A DNA stretch of 64,000 nucleotides from Corydoras sp. C115. Taxonomy: Eukaryota; Chordata; Actinopteri; Siluriformes; Callichthyidae. The notes under the pieces were generated by a model. That model was not told the origin of the DNA and did no database searches. It worked only from the letters and a program-made list of their open reading frames with translations. The translations under genes and the position numbers were made by a program. This document shows, piece after piece, positions 1 through 12,429 of the stretch; positions within the stretch are counted from its first letter, which is position 1; every line of letters starts with the position of its first letter. The DNA is taken from assembly GCA_019802505.1 (NCBI GenBank), contig JAFMOC010000007.1, forward strand, positions 14,683,001 through 14,747,000, written 5' to 3'.

Positions 1-604
1 AGACATATATGTTGGCACATGACAAACTTTTGAAATGATGTTCACCTGGTTTTGTTGTTTTTTAATTTGATAGAAACTTACAAGTTGATGGAATTGCACA
101 TTTTTTATTATCCTGACTGTGAAACAGACAACTACTAGTGCCTTTATCTGAGAATTCTGTTTATTATTGAAGACATTCACTACATAAATATGGTAAATGG
201 CAGCTTATAAAGCAATATAATCCAATGATGTAACATTAGTAAAGACTACTTCAAAACTGATGTAAACATCATATATCATATATTTTTGTTATTGTAAACA
301 ACAATGCTGCAAATATATTAGGTTTTTACTTATGAAAGTCTAATCAGTAATTCTGTCAGCCATACAACGTATTCATCTCTGTTCATTGAACATAAATAAA
401 AAATAATAAGATTTTGTGCATATGCCCTGATTGTGCATATGTGTAAAAAAAAACTACAGAATCAACGTTAGTTCTACTAATACTGTTTTTTTTTTACCTG
501 AATAAAATTGTCATATTTTATAAAAAAAGATTATTCAGTTTATAATTTAAGTTAAATATAAAAAAATATAAAAGTTAGTTATATATTAAAATATATTTAA
601 GTAT
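1..604. other. AT-rich intergenic DNA, nothing recognised
   Basis: Low-complexity AT-rich sequence with short A and T runs. I see no coding exon, no RNA gene and no recognisable repeat head or tail on either strand. Confidence 0.6.
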
Positions 605-615
605 AATATAAGTTC

Positions 616-940
616 CATCCATTCATCCATCTGTTTTCTTCCGCTTTATCCTCTACTAGGGCTGCCCATCCAGGGGAGAAAGTTTCGGGCACTGGGCAGA
701 TGCCCCCAGGACAGGGTGCCAATCCATCGCTGGGCACACACTCACTTACACAAACACACGCACACTATACTGGGTAATTTGGAGAATTCAATTGACCTTG
801 ATCCATGTTTTTGGGACTGTGAGTACCGGGAGGAAACCCACGCGGACAACATGGAAACTCCATCCAGATTGGAATTCGAACCAGGAATCCCTAGCGCTGA
901 GAGACAAACGTGCTAACCACTAAGCCACCGTGCCACTGTT
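616..940 (-). mobile_element. SINE-A copy, complete
   Basis: Minus-strand tRNA-derived SINE. The (GAAT)-type tail is at the left end and the box B/box A head at the right end. It is flanked by the direct repeat AATATAAGTTC at 605-615 and 941-951, the target-site duplication of a LINE-mediated insertion. Confidence 0.85.
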
Positions 941-951
941 AATATAAGTTC

Positions 952-2397
952 TAATAATATGTAAATAATATACAAAGCCCAGTGCTTTCCATTAAGGCTT
1001 AGGAGGTACCTGTATGGAAACATTAAAGTAGAGTTAGTCCACTTTTATAATTTTAGATATATTGTAATTGATAATCAAGGAATATTTTAATCAGGTTTTA
1101 GGTTTTTCCACAGTATTGAGACTGCATTTGTAAGGGAGGGTAATAAGGGTTCTCTAACTGCCAATTAAAATTCTATTTGACAAATTATTTCCAGTATGTT
1201 TGTGTTAATGTTGAATGTGAATGTGAATATAAAGTACCACAGGAGTCTGTATTGGGGCCCATATCAGTGTCACTACATGATTTTACTTGGATCATTTGCA
1301 AAGATTAGTTTAAGTTATTTAGTTTATTCAGTATATAATATATCATCGATAAAACAAGTTAAAAAAACAAGATTAACAAGATTTTGGGCTGTGTAAAATG
1401 ATGCCTCATTATTTCCTTTTAATAAATTACAATCAACCTGGAGTCCTTATTCATTGACCCAAAAATGCATAAAACTGTTTAAAAAAATGTTTCACAATGC
1501 AGAGAAATAAATTCATGATTTTTATAATCTAAACGTAATATTTCTGTAATTCACTTGTGACGTTATGTCCTAATAAATCTGCATAAAATTCACCTGATTA
1601 GACTGCAGTTGCTGAAACTAAAGAGCCTGAACACATTCAACTAGGTTTATTAAACATTGCATTGGCTGCTAGTTAAATTACAATGTTAGTTTAATAATAT
1701 TAAAGTGCTCTGACTATAAATATCCGATCGATCTTTGATCTCTCTAAGTTGTATGAACCAACTAGTGAGCTTCACTCAGTAGTCTTTTAATACCTATATG
1801 GTTCCTGTTTCAGAATAGCCTTCTCAACTTAGTTTGAGATTTAGAATAACTTTAAATCTCTAAAACTGGTTTAGATTACTTCATTCTTATATTTTGTTGC
1901 ATGGTACATGTCTCTTACTAACATTGTTTCTTGTTGATCCTCTAATGTACCTATCTTTTGTTGATTATGCATTTGTTTCTAATCTATGCCTTGCATTTTT
2001 GTAAATCTGTTTTGTGAAAGTTTTTACATAAATAAAACTGATACATAAGTAGATACAACTATAGTATGATGTATGTATAGTATATAGTATGATGTACTGT
2101 ACAGTACAGAAATACAGTCATTGTAAGTTTTAAAATGTCTTACAGGACTTGAATATGTGGGATGAGACATAGCACTAAATAATACCGGTATATGCATTGT
2201 TCATACATATATGCATACATACTGTATATAAGTTGAATATAAAGTAAACACACAGCCAAAGACAAGAAGAGGAATACCCAGTAAAAGGGGGGAAAATGGT
2301 GTGGCTGCCTCTATGTTTTGTTTTATTGTATTGATTGTATTAACAAGTTCTAAAAATATGGGTGGAACAGTTGAGAATAGATGTTAAAATGCTGATT
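952..2397. other. Intergenic DNA, nothing recognised
   Basis: AT-rich sequence without a supportable exon. The short open frame at 1196-1396 has no recognisable protein similarity and ordinary AT-rich composition. Short TATGATGTA-type duplications occur around 2063-2100. Confidence 0.5.
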
Positions 2398-2658
2398 TTG
2401 GTCCCACATTCCAAAAACATGGATTAAATGGAGGTAGGGCTTTAGGTATTGACTTGAAGGTAAATTAACTTCTTTAAATGTAAAATTGTAAATTTCCCTC
2501 ATGTAGTGTTTATTCAGTCCGTGTGAGTGAATGTGTGCCCAGCAAGGCACCCTGACCTGGGTGTATCTGCCCAGTGCCCAAAACTTTCTATAATGGATGA
2601 GCATGGGAAGCCCCCATCCCACGACTCTAGTATAGGATTATAGGAAAATTATGAGATG
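2398..2658 (+). mobile_element. SINE-A copy, old, 3' portion
   Basis: Diverged plus-strand copy. The central CCAAAAACATGG motif and the CTGGGTGTATCTGCCCAG motif are recognisable. The tRNA-like head is missing or decayed beyond recognition. Confidence 0.65.
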
Positions 2659-2763
2659 ACAAGTTCTATAAATGTCAAAATAATTCTTCAGCCCTTTACT
2701 GAAACTGCACACCAGCCTATTTAAAAACATTAATGCCTGGATTCTTTTCTATGAAGTTTACTT

Positions 2764-3100
2764 TTTTTCATTCATTATCTCCCGTTTTATCCTCTATTAG
2801 GGTCGCGGTGGGGTTCCCCATGCCCATCCAGGGGAGAACGTCTCGGGCGCTGGGCTGATACACCCAGGACAGGGCGGCAGTCCATCACTGGATACACACT
2901 CACACACTCCAACACACTCTATATGGGGCAATTTAGAGAACTCAATTAACTTGATCCATGTTTTTGGACTGTGGGAGAAAACCGGAGAACCCGGAGGAAA
3001 CCCATGCGGACACGGGGAGAACATGGAAACTCCACCCAGATGGGGATTCGAACTAGCGCTGAGAGGCGAACGTGCTAACCACTAAACCACCGTGCCGCCC
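2764..3100 (-). mobile_element. SINE-A copy, complete
   Basis: Full-length minus-strand copy flanked by the exact direct repeat TGAAGTTTACTT (2752-2763 and 3101-3112). It lies immediately upstream of the 78-bp repeat element that starts near 3123. Confidence 0.88.
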
Positions 3101-3469
3101 TGAAGTTTACTTATTGATTTTAATTTGCTGACTAATAAAAAACATGTATTTAAATGCATTGTATATGATATATATATATATATTTTCTTCATCTTTTGTT
3201 TTTTTAATAGGGTCTGACACGTTAAATGACGTCAAATAGGCACAAATACCAAAAAAAGCACAGAAAGTGTAACATTTTTTAAATATTGACTAAAACTATT
3301 TAAATGAAGTCAAATAGGCACATAAACCAAAAAAGCACAGAAAGTGTAACATTTTTAAAATATTGACCAAAACTATTTAAATGAAGTCAAATAGGCACAT
3401 AAACCAAAAAAGCACAGAAATGATAAAAAAAAAAGTTAAATATTGACCAAAACTACATAAATGACATCA

Positions 3470-3790
3470 TCCATCCATTATCTTTATCCTATATTAGGTT
3501 CGCGGGGGGGTTCCCCATGCCCATCCAGGGCAGATACATCCAGGACAGGGCGCCAATCTATCGCTGGGCACACATTCACTCACACAAACACACTCTATAT
3601 GGGGTAATTTGGAGAATTCAATTGACTTGATCCATGTTTTTGGACTGTGGGAGGAAACTGGAGGAAACCGGAGGTAACCCGGGGAGGAAACCTGGGGACA
3701 CGGGGAGAACATGGAAACTCCACCCAGATGGGGATTCGAACTGGAAATCCCTAGCGCGGAGAGGCGAACGTGCTAACCACTAAGCCACCC
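3470..3790 (-). mobile_element. SINE-A inside the 78-bp array
   Basis: Minus-strand copy flanked by TAAATGACATCA (3458-3469 and 3791-3802), which is itself part of the repeat unit. Internally it has a duplicated GGAGGAAAC-type stretch and lacks part of the 3' region. Confidence 0.85.
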
Positions 3791-3846
3791 TAAATGACAT
3801 CAAATAGGCAAAAAAGCACAGAAATAATTAAAAACAAAACTAATTA

Positions 3847-4200
3847 TTCATTCATTCATTCATTATCTCCCGCTTTATCCTCTATTAGGGTCGCGGTGGG
3901 ATTCCCCATGCCCATCCAGGGGAGAACGTCTCGGGCGCTGGGCAGATAGACCCAGGACAGGGCGCCAATCTATCGCTGGGCACACACTCACTCACACAGA
4001 CACACTCTATATGGGGCAATTTGGAGAATTCAATTGACTTGATCCATGTTTTTGGACTGTGGGAGGAAACCGGAGAACCCGGAGGAAACCCATGCAGACA
4101 CGGGGAGAACATGGAAACTCCACCCAGATGGGGATTCGAACCGGGAATCCCTAGTGCTGAGAGGCGAACGTGCTAACCACTAAGCCACCGTGCCGCCCCC
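3847..4200 (-). mobile_element. SINE-A inside the 78-bp array
   Basis: Full-length minus-strand copy with tail (ATTC)n at the left and head at the right. It is flanked by the short direct repeat CTAATTA (3840-3846 and 4205-4211). It sits within a few bases of the position in the unit used by the copy at 3470-3790. Confidence 0.8.
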
Positions 4201-4599
4201 AAATCTAATTAATGACATCAAATGGGCACAAATACCAAAAATGCCCAGAAATGACCAAAAAAAAACCACGTGGTATTGACCAAAACAGCTTAAATGAAGT
4301 ACCAAACATGAAGTCACAAATACCAAAAATACACAGAAATAATTCAAAACGTGATGTATTGACCAAAACCGCTTAACAGAGTTACCATGTGCTATATAAA
4401 AATCGTGCAACATTCATGTAAGTAGTGTCATTTTGCAACAATGGAAAGTGCAATGACCTCGATATTCGCAGGGTTACTTTTGGACGTGAACCGAGTATTA
4501 CAGGCGAGACTTTGTCTCAATCGCTGAAACTCGTGTCATTCTAGATGAGCTGAAATGAATGTTGACTGGGAGGGGAGTGAAAAAAACCGGCCTGTTTAG

Positions 4600-4775
4600 T
4601 TTGCATGTGCTGTGTGAACATCAGACCGGCAGCAGCCAATGAGACTGGCAAATCTAGGTGGCATCCATCCCTCCTGACCAATTGCAACCATTTAAAATAA
4701 AGTATAAAAAAAATGATCGCGTCGCTGGGATAAACGAGCCTGATATAAAGCTTGACAGAAGGCGTCCTCGTGTTA
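4600..4775 (+). promoter_or_regulatory. scdb: scdb promoter region
   Basis: This stretch precedes the first splice donor of scdb. It contains a CCAAT box in the context GCAGCAGCCAATGAG (about 4630-4644), a second CCAATTG about 40 bases downstream, and TATA-like stretches (about 4700-4710 and 4744-4749). Vertebrate SCD promoters are known to use CCAAT/NF-Y sites together with SREBP sites. I see the CCAAT boxes directly, but no convincing sterol element. The start site is inferred. Confidence 0.5.
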
Positions 4776-4838
4776 TTGTGCTCTTACTGAGTCTTTCAGA
4801 CAGCAACCTGCGGTTTTAGCTGCATATTTAAAAAAAAG
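4775..4838 (+). other. scdb: scdb exon 1, untranslated
   Basis: The short 5' exon ends at a clean donor, AAAAAAAG|GTAAGC, with the GT at 4839-4840. The first coding exon follows a 71-bp intron. The upstream limit is not visible and is set loosely after the TATA-like stretch. Confidence 0.5.
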
Positions 4839-4917
4839 GTAAGCTGGGCCTTGTTGCCGGTACACTGGCTTGTTGTGTTTGAGCTTTAATGCAAACTGTA
4901 CGCTTGCAGCGGAGAAC

Positions 4918-7175
4918 ATGACGGTCACATCCAGACGAATATCACAAGAAACTACGGAAACGACGCTGTCTGAATACGACGTTGATGAAGCGCCTACAGA
5001 GAAAGAAAGCCCGATGCCTCCCATGCAGATAGTTTGGAGAAACGTGGTATTGATGTCTATCCTGCACATCGGAGCTCTGTATGGATTGACTTTAATCCCA
5101 TCTGCGTCGCTGTTGACACTAATTTGGGGTATGTATGCCACTGGATTTTGCCACTAGTTACACGTTTAATAACCTTGGCATTTCGATTTCGCCCTCGTCA
5201 TTTCGTGAAGGCAGCGAGCAGACTGAGCAGATGTGCTATGATGCTTCCAATGGCTGAGAGCGGTGCTTTATTGTTTATTCTGGATGCATAGAGGCGTTTC
5301 GACTCTGCCTGCCAGCCAGCTAGACTGCTATTGTTAGAAGCTTCTGTCATCTATCAGCAAAACATGGACTCAGCAAGTGATGCTATTCTAAAACATCAGC
5401 ATCGGTCTAAAATGTGGGCTTGTGCAGGTCAGTGATAGGAATACAGGCCACTTTGGATCAGGTAAAATGGGCAATATGCAAATAAGCTTTTGCATCAAGT
5501 TCGTCTGGTTGGAGTTTTTGCATCTGGGTGACAATCCACACTGTTTTGTTGGTTAGGTGACATTTGGTCAACAGGTCCAAATGGACAGTAAGTGGCCAAA
5601 TTGTTTCATGTTTAGTTATGTGACCCAGTTTTAAAAAGTGTATATTTACAGCACAGTTTTCCTCTAGGGCGGCACGGTGGCTTAGTGGTTAGCACGTTCG
5701 CCTCTCGGCGCTAGGGATTCCCAGTTCGAATCCCCATCTGGGTGGAGTTTCCATGTTCTCCCCATGTCCGCGTGGGTTTCCTCCGGGTTCTCCGGTTTCC
5801 TCCCACAGTCCAAAAACATGGATCAAGTTAATTGAGTTCTCTAAATTGCCCCATATAGAGTGTGTTGGAGTGTGTACCCAGCGATGGACTGGCGCCCTGT
5901 CCTGGGTGTATCTGCCCAGCGCCCGAGACGTTCTCCCCTGGATGGGCATGGGGAACCCCACCGCGACCCTAATAGAGGTAGAAATAATAGAGATAATGAA
6001 TGAGTTTTCCTCTAAAACCTAATAACATAGACCTTTATTTGTCCCACAGTGGGGAAATTCACAGTGATATCTATGTTTACATAAGGAGCTATATAATCTG
6101 AGATTAAAGTTGAGATAAGGTTTGGTGTAGATTTATTATTACCACTATGAACTAAATAAGACATTAAAATAGTAAAATTCAAAATTTTTGCTCTTGAAAA
6201 TATGAACCATTTTCTCATCTCATTACATTAAGTGGCATCCTCTACTGGGGTCGTGGGGGGCTGCCCATGCCCATCCAGGGGAGAACGTTTTGAGTGCTGG
6301 GCAGATACACCCAAGGTGCCAATCTATCACTGGGCACACTTACTCACACAGACACACACACATTATATAGGGGCAATTTAGAGCAGCCAATTCACCTTGA
6401 ATCCATGTTTTTTGACTGTGGGAGTACGCCGAAGAACCCAGCGAAAACCCACACAGACAGAGGGGGAACATGGGAACTCCACATAAATAGGAATTACAAC
6501 TCCCAGCGCCGAGAGGCAGACGTACTAACCACTAAGCCACCCAAACAGCTTACGTAATTTTTTTATTTTGTTGAAATTTTTGCTTTTATTCAAAATTTTC
6601 ATTCTTCAGTTAAAATGTTTATAATAACTGGGTTTTTGGAGTCTTTTTTGGTACCTCATTCCAGCATTCATTGGATTAACCTCCTGGACATTTTGTTTGT
6701 CCAGCTCAGGGCATACCTAGGGGCAGATGAGTATCTTCAGTTCACCTGACTTGAATGTCTTTGAACTTTGGAAGGAAAGACTGAGCTTTCACAAGAACCC
6801 CAAGTAGACATGGGAAGAACATATAAACCCCTCTCTTAAACTTTATAACACTATTTCTTGAACTCGTACATAAAAACACTTTATAATTCACACCTTTTTT
6901 ACAGACAGCTAACAAAGAAATGTACTTCCATAATTGTGCATGACAAAAAATACTGATGTGCTTTTTTTGTTGTCCTTTTAATATCTACTTAATTATTTTA
7001 TTGTTTGCAGTATTACAATAACTTTCTACACATATGACGGCCTAAGTGAACCCCTCTACAAAAATAGTACCCCAACAGAGGTTAAAAAATTCAAAATAAC
7101 AGTAATTATAAATATCTCAGTATATATTAGCATCTCATTATCAGTCTGGAAGGATATTGTATAATATTGTGTGTG

Positions 7176-7222
<47 letters not shown>

Positions 7223-10200
7223 CCTTCAGGCAAAATACTACTTATATCTACTTATATTTAAGCAAAATAGGAAGATCTGCATCATTGATTGAAGATGTTC
7301 TTTCTGACACAATCCGCTTTATCTGAGCGCACTGACATGTACACCCTTAACAGCTAAGATAATTTTTTTTTACCAATATATATATCGACATGTCTTTGGA
7401 TTTGGATATGTGAAAGAAACCCGAAAGCACTAAAGAAAACCCACATTAGCATGGAGAGTACCAGCATCCAGGAATCAAACCTGGAAAAATCTAGCTACAA
7501 GGCATTAAGAACTCCACAACATTGCCATCTAGTGGTACACAATTCTTTTAATATTCATTCATTCATTCATTCATTCATTATCTCCCGCTTTATCCTCTAT
7601 TAGGGTCGCGGTGGGGTTCCCCATGCCCATCCAGGGGAGAACGTCTCGGGCGCTAGGCAGATAGACTCAGGACAGGGCGCCAATCCATCGCTGGGCACAC
7701 ACTCACTCACACAGACACACTCTATATGGGGCAAGTTTTGAGAATTCAATTGACTTGATCCATGTTTTTGGACTGTGGGAGGAAACCGGAGAACCCGGAG
7801 GAAACCCACGCAGACACGGGGAGAACATAGAAACTCCACCCAGGAATCCCTAGCGCTGAGAGGCGAACGTGCTAATCACTAAGCCACCGTGCCGCCTTTC
7901 TTTTAATATGTATGTGAAATTATCAAAAATGTGAACTTGAAAGTAGTCCGATTATTCAGTACTGATCAGTGATATGGTATAGTGATAATTAATATGGCAT
8001 TGTTCAGAGCTCAAATTGTGATTGCCTATTAACTGATATAGTTTTACATCTTTTAGTGCATTGCTAATATTTTCCTGAATCAAACAATGCACAATTAGTA
8101 ATTGCCTATTGTGGCTCAGACAGGCACTCATTACAGTATGTCTTTTCTTTGCTTAGCTTTAACTGTGCAAGCAGTCTTGTCTGAAAGCATAACACAGTGA
8201 GACATTTTGCACCCACATAATACTTTCCTTTGAGAAGGAAACATGTTTCACAAACACACACACAACACATACATACACACGCAGCTTAAGAATGTTGGCT
8301 TAACATTTATTGAGTTTTATATTTCTTTGATCTGGTTTCATTACAGCATTTGTATGCTATGTGATAAGTGCCTTGGGGGTGACAGCAGGGGTTCATCGAC
8401 TCTGGAGTCACAGATCCTACAAAGCTAAACTGCCACTAAGAATTTTTTTAGCCATTGCCAACTCAATGGCTTTTCAGGTAAGTTCACTAATGTTTCAGTC
8501 CAGATTGAATTTTAAAAGTTTACAGTGTAACTTGCAAAAACTACTTTTGTTCAGTAAACAATCTTATGCCACTTTATAATGTTTTTTTCTGTTTATTCAG
8601 AATGATATATATGAGTGGGCCAGAGACCACCGTGCTCACCACAAGTATTCCGAAACCCATGCGGATCCACACAACTCCAATAGAGGTTTCTTTTTTTCAC
8701 ATGTTGGCTGGCTTTTGGTTCGTAAGCATCCAGATGTCATTAAGAAAGGGAGCAAGCTAGATCTTAGTGACCTCAAAGAAGATGGTGTTGTCATGTTTCA
8801 GAGAAGGTATGAATTTAATAACAGGTTAAAATTGTACCTTTATGTAAGCTTGCTTGGGTGTTCATAATTATAACGCACACTATTTTATAGCGTAGAGCAC
8901 ACACTGTAGTTTTTTTTAATTTAGTATATTTAAATAACGGGTAGCACAGTGGCTTAGTGGTTAGCACGTTCGCCTCTCAGCACTAGGGATTCCCGGTTCG
9001 AATCCCCATCTGGGTGGAGTTTCCATGTTCTCCCCGTGTCCGTGTGGGTTTCCTCTGGGTTCTCTGGTTTCCTCCCACAGTCCAAAAACATGGATCAAGT
9101 CAAATGAGTTATCCAAATTGCCCCATGTAGAGTGTGTGTGAGTGTGTGCCCAGCGATAGATTGGCGCCCTGTCCTGGGTGTATCTGCCCAGCGCCCGAGG
9201 CGTTCTCCCCTGGATGGGCATGGGGAACCCCCCCCCCTCCCCGTGACCCTAATATAGGATAAAGCAGAAGATAATGAATGTTTAAATAACTGTAACTATA
9301 TAATCTCTTAAATAAAAAAAATAATTATGTGCTTTTAGTAATACAAGTATATTCTTTAAAATATCACAACAATGCTAAAATGCAACCATAATTTACATTT
9401 TAGTTGTATTTCTTTTCATGTAAGTTTTTATTTTTATTAACTACCCCTAAATATTGGACATACCAGTTTACTGCTTGTGCTGACAACCAATTTTTCCCCA
9501 AACATAATCAATAAAAAAATTAAGCTGCAATTAATTACTAAGGCAACACAATAAAAAGTGCAAACATTTATATACACAACTCATGAAAGTTTAGTAAAAT
9601 TCCAGTTGTAGTACTTCCGATCAATTTTATTAAAAGCTTTCATTTTTATGCAATATGCTGTAGCAATATTTTTCCAAATGTGCATTTTGAATGGCAATAT
9701 ATTTAAATATAATATTCTGTTTGTTTAGTATTATGTTTATGGAAGTCTCACTTAAAGCACATTTGGTAGGCGATACTTGAAAGATACTTTATATACGTAA
9801 TATATAAATTCCTTTTTTTATGATTACACAGGCAAACAGTTAAGGGTTATATTATGTATATAAAGTTATTTATAATGTTTGTTATAAAACTAATTATTTA
9901 ATAGGCTGATAAGAAACTGACTGATTATATTATTGTTTTTACAGGCATTATAAGCTCTCTGTGTTGCTGGTCGGTTTCACTATACCTACAGTGGTGCCAT
10001 GGTTGTTTTGGGAGGAGAGTCTGTGGGTATCTTACTTCATAGCAGCACTGTTAAGATTGACTTTTACCCTTAATTCCACCTGGCTGGTTAACAGTGCTGC
10101 CCATATGTGGGGCATGCAGCCCTATGACCGCTACATCAATCCCAGAGAGAACACATTTGTTGCTCTCTGTGCTATAGGTAAAAGTTCTTACTTTTCTTTT

Positions 10201-11122
10201 AAATGTTTCTGCTTTTAGGAATTTGGTAGATAGGGTGTTTTTTTTTTTTTTTTTTTTTGTTTATTGAATTAATTAAGTTACGTCAACTTTGTTTGTGTAT
10301 AGTTCTTATTCGTACCTTATCTTTAAGTTGCTTTGCTTTTTTGTATCCTAAACCTCTAGAAAGCAAGCCAAAGCAACAATGTTTTGGTTTAATAAGAGTA
10401 GGACCAAAGCCCAGTGGTTAACTCATTTAACCCTCCTTAATTGGCTGGGAATAAATCAATAGTCATTTTCAGGTTACATATGTAAAAATTCAAGTGTAAA
10501 AGAGATTGCAGAGTACTTATTCAAGAGGGCTTTCCTGTCTATCAGCATATTAGCGCTTCACTCTTTCCTAATAGCGAGCTCTGTGAACGCTAGCACTGAA
10601 TGTCCCAGATCACTAGCTTAACAAATTCGAACCAGAGCTTTCTCTACATGGATTAATTAGACACTACTGTAAATAAATGTGATTAAATCTATGTTTAAAC
10701 AATAAATTAATAATTTATTATAACTTCATCAACATAAAAATACAATTATAGCTAATGGTTTTTAGAAAAGAGTGTAAACACCAATCTTCTATTAAATTTA
10801 ATGTTTTTCAAGTAAAGAGCCATTGTGTTTACTTTAGAAAAAAATCTAATTGTTGCTTAAGTCTTTCTCATGGTGCAAAGTCCTGTTTTTTTAATTGTAA
10901 CTCAGACCTTTGTTCTTTTCAGGTGAAGGCTTCCACAACTACCACCACACATTTCCATATGATTATGCTACCAGTGAGTATGGTAGTATGGTGAACTTCA
11001 CTAAGACATTTATTGATTTCATGTCCTACATCGGCCAGGCCCAGGACCGAAAAAGGGTCTCTCGTGACACAGTCTTGTCTCGGATTCAACGCACCGGCGA
11101 TGGCAGTTACAAAAGTGGCTAG
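4918..11122 (+). CDS. scdb: Stearoyl-CoA (acyl-CoA delta-9) desaturase, scdb-like
   Basis: Endoplasmic-reticulum di-iron enzyme that puts the first double bond into palmitoyl- and stearoyl-CoA using cytochrome b5 and oxygen. Coding exons are 4918-5128 (exon begins 4910), 8347-8477, 8601-8806, 9945-10177 and 10923-11122. The internal lengths of 131, 206 and 233 bp are those of vertebrate SCD genes, and every junction is GT-AG and in frame. The product is 326 residues. All histidine boxes are present: HRLWSH, HRAHH and HNYHH, plus the ligand His in NSAAHMWG. Hydrophobic segments match the four-helix fold. The start ATG has A at -3 and lies 8 bases into exon 2. The paralogue name (scdb rather than scd) rests on the neighbouring wnt8b and hif1an and is less certain than the family. 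Introns 2 and 4 contain SINE-A copies. Confidence 0.95.
5667..6002 (+). mobile_element. SINE-A in scdb intron 2
   Basis: Complete plus-strand copy with intact box A and box B, flanked by AGTTTTCCTCTA (5655-5666 and 6003-6014). Confidence 0.88.
6232..6542 (-). mobile_element. SINE-A, older copy, scdb intron 2
   Basis: Diverged minus-strand copy from GCATCCTCTACTGGGGTCG to the decayed box A complement CACTAAGCCACC. No clear flanking duplication. Confidence 0.75.
6650..7510. repeat. Ancient SINE fragments and (TA)n in scdb intron 2
   Basis: Two stretches (about 6650-6835 and 7380-7510) keep traces of the SINE central domain on the minus strand, such as GTCTTTGGATTTGG followed by AAAACCCACATTAGCATGG. 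A (TA)n tract lies at 7177-7219. The remainder is unrecognised AT-rich intron. Confidence 0.45.
7555..7897 (-). mobile_element. SINE-A in scdb intron 2
   Basis: Minus-strand copy with a long (ATTC)n tail, flanked by TTCTTTTAATAT (7543-7554 and 7898-7909). A short internal deletion lies before the box B region. Confidence 0.87.
8939..9280 (+). mobile_element. SINE-A in scdb intron 4
   Basis: Complete plus-strand copy flanked by TTTAAATAAC (8929-8938 and 9281-9290), with a C-run expansion near its 3' end. Confidence 0.88.
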
Positions 11123-12050
11123 GTGATTGTTTCATGTGAAACAAAAACCAATAAACATACTACAAGTGAGTTCATTGTAAAGTCCCCAGTATTGTCTTTA
11201 ACCTTACAGTGAATTAAGAATTCCTGTTTTATTAATGCATACTAAGGACGAAACTTCAATTTTGGTATACATCAATACCAAACTGGGTGTTAATGCACTA
11301 AAGAGTCTGATTTGGAAACATTGTTGGCTGTCATTCTGCCACTAAGTCTGTCACAAAACCAATTCATAAACAGATGTGTGTTTTTATCATAAACCTAATC
11401 AGTAGCTCTGTTTGTATAAACAGTAAAATCCATATTTAATCTAGGAAAATCACTGCTACAGGTTGACTTTACAGTGACAGTTTATGTAACATCGCATGTT
11501 TCCACTAATAATCCATCAGCACATTTGTTTATTTTTAAATGATTATATACCGATCAATGTTGTTTACTTCTCAAACTTAAAAACTATACCTTTCTTTAAA
11601 GGTTTGTGTTATTCCTCAAGCACAGAGTGTATCTTGTTTTTAAATATATTCATTATGAATAATGACTTCTATAGCATAATTTAAACAGGCAACCATTGCT
11701 AACTTTGATGCTGTGCAAAAGTCACAGATAGATTATAGTAATAAGCAAATTCTTTTTACTATTCAACTATTTCTATTTGAAATCATTCATGCTGTGATGT
11801 ATGCTGAAATCTAAACACAAAATAAGCTAAATATGACTAAAGTACTCAGGCTTATAAGTTTTCGATTATTCCTTTTACATCAGCAGTTATGAGTCTGGCT
11901 TTTTTGCAGTTAAAACTCCAACTACTGTTCTCTTCTAACAATGTTTCCAGAGACTTTTTATCCAAAATATGTATTTGGGGGAAATGTTTTTCTTCAGTGG
12001 TTAAAGGTGGATTTCATTACTATACAGTATTCCATCTTTTACTGAAAAAA

Positions 12051-12352
12051 TACTTTATGGACAAAAAGGCACCTACCTACACATTACACTGTCAAGAGTT
12101 AATGTGTGCACAGTATATTCATATGGTAATACCCCTTTCGCAGCAACAGGTTCCACTCTTTCATGAAGCCTTTTTGTGAGGTTTTGGAGGGAATCTGTGA
12201 GAAATTTATAAGATTATAAATTGATGTTGGATGAAGGGGCTGCACTTGCAATCTCGATCCTAGTTCAAGGTGTTTAATAGAGTGGACGTCAGTGCTCTGT
12301 ATGGCCCAAACAAGTTCTTTCACACCAAACCTAGCCAGCCATTACTTTATTG

Positions 12353-12429
<77 letters not shown>

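Larger units (their letters stand above)
3123..4395. repeat. 78-bp tandem repeat array with unique left flank (copy 1)
   Basis: A non-repeated left flank (about 3123-3223) leads into degenerate units starting at 3224, 3302, 3379 and 3459, a period of 77-80 bp. Each unit carries an ATGACGTCAAATAGGCAC-like start, a CCAAAAAAGCACAGAAA block and a TATTGACCAAAACTA block. The array is broken by two minus-strand SINE-A insertions and resumes after each. The same left flank and units recur at 36238-37255 in the same orientation, so this is a dispersed element and not a local microsatellite. The first unit contains the palindrome TGACGTCA (3227-3234). The array ends about 350 bp before the scdb core promoter. 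Confidence 0.8.

Noticed and set aside
3885..4112. A 70-75 residue frame starting MFSPC and ending in TPPRP that recurs on the sense strand of many SINE-A copies (2797-3024, 3885-4112, 15748-15975, 32224-32451 and others).
   Set aside because: It is the passive translation of the SINE consensus. Copies keep it open because they are young and similar, older copies lose it, and there is no sign of coding selection.
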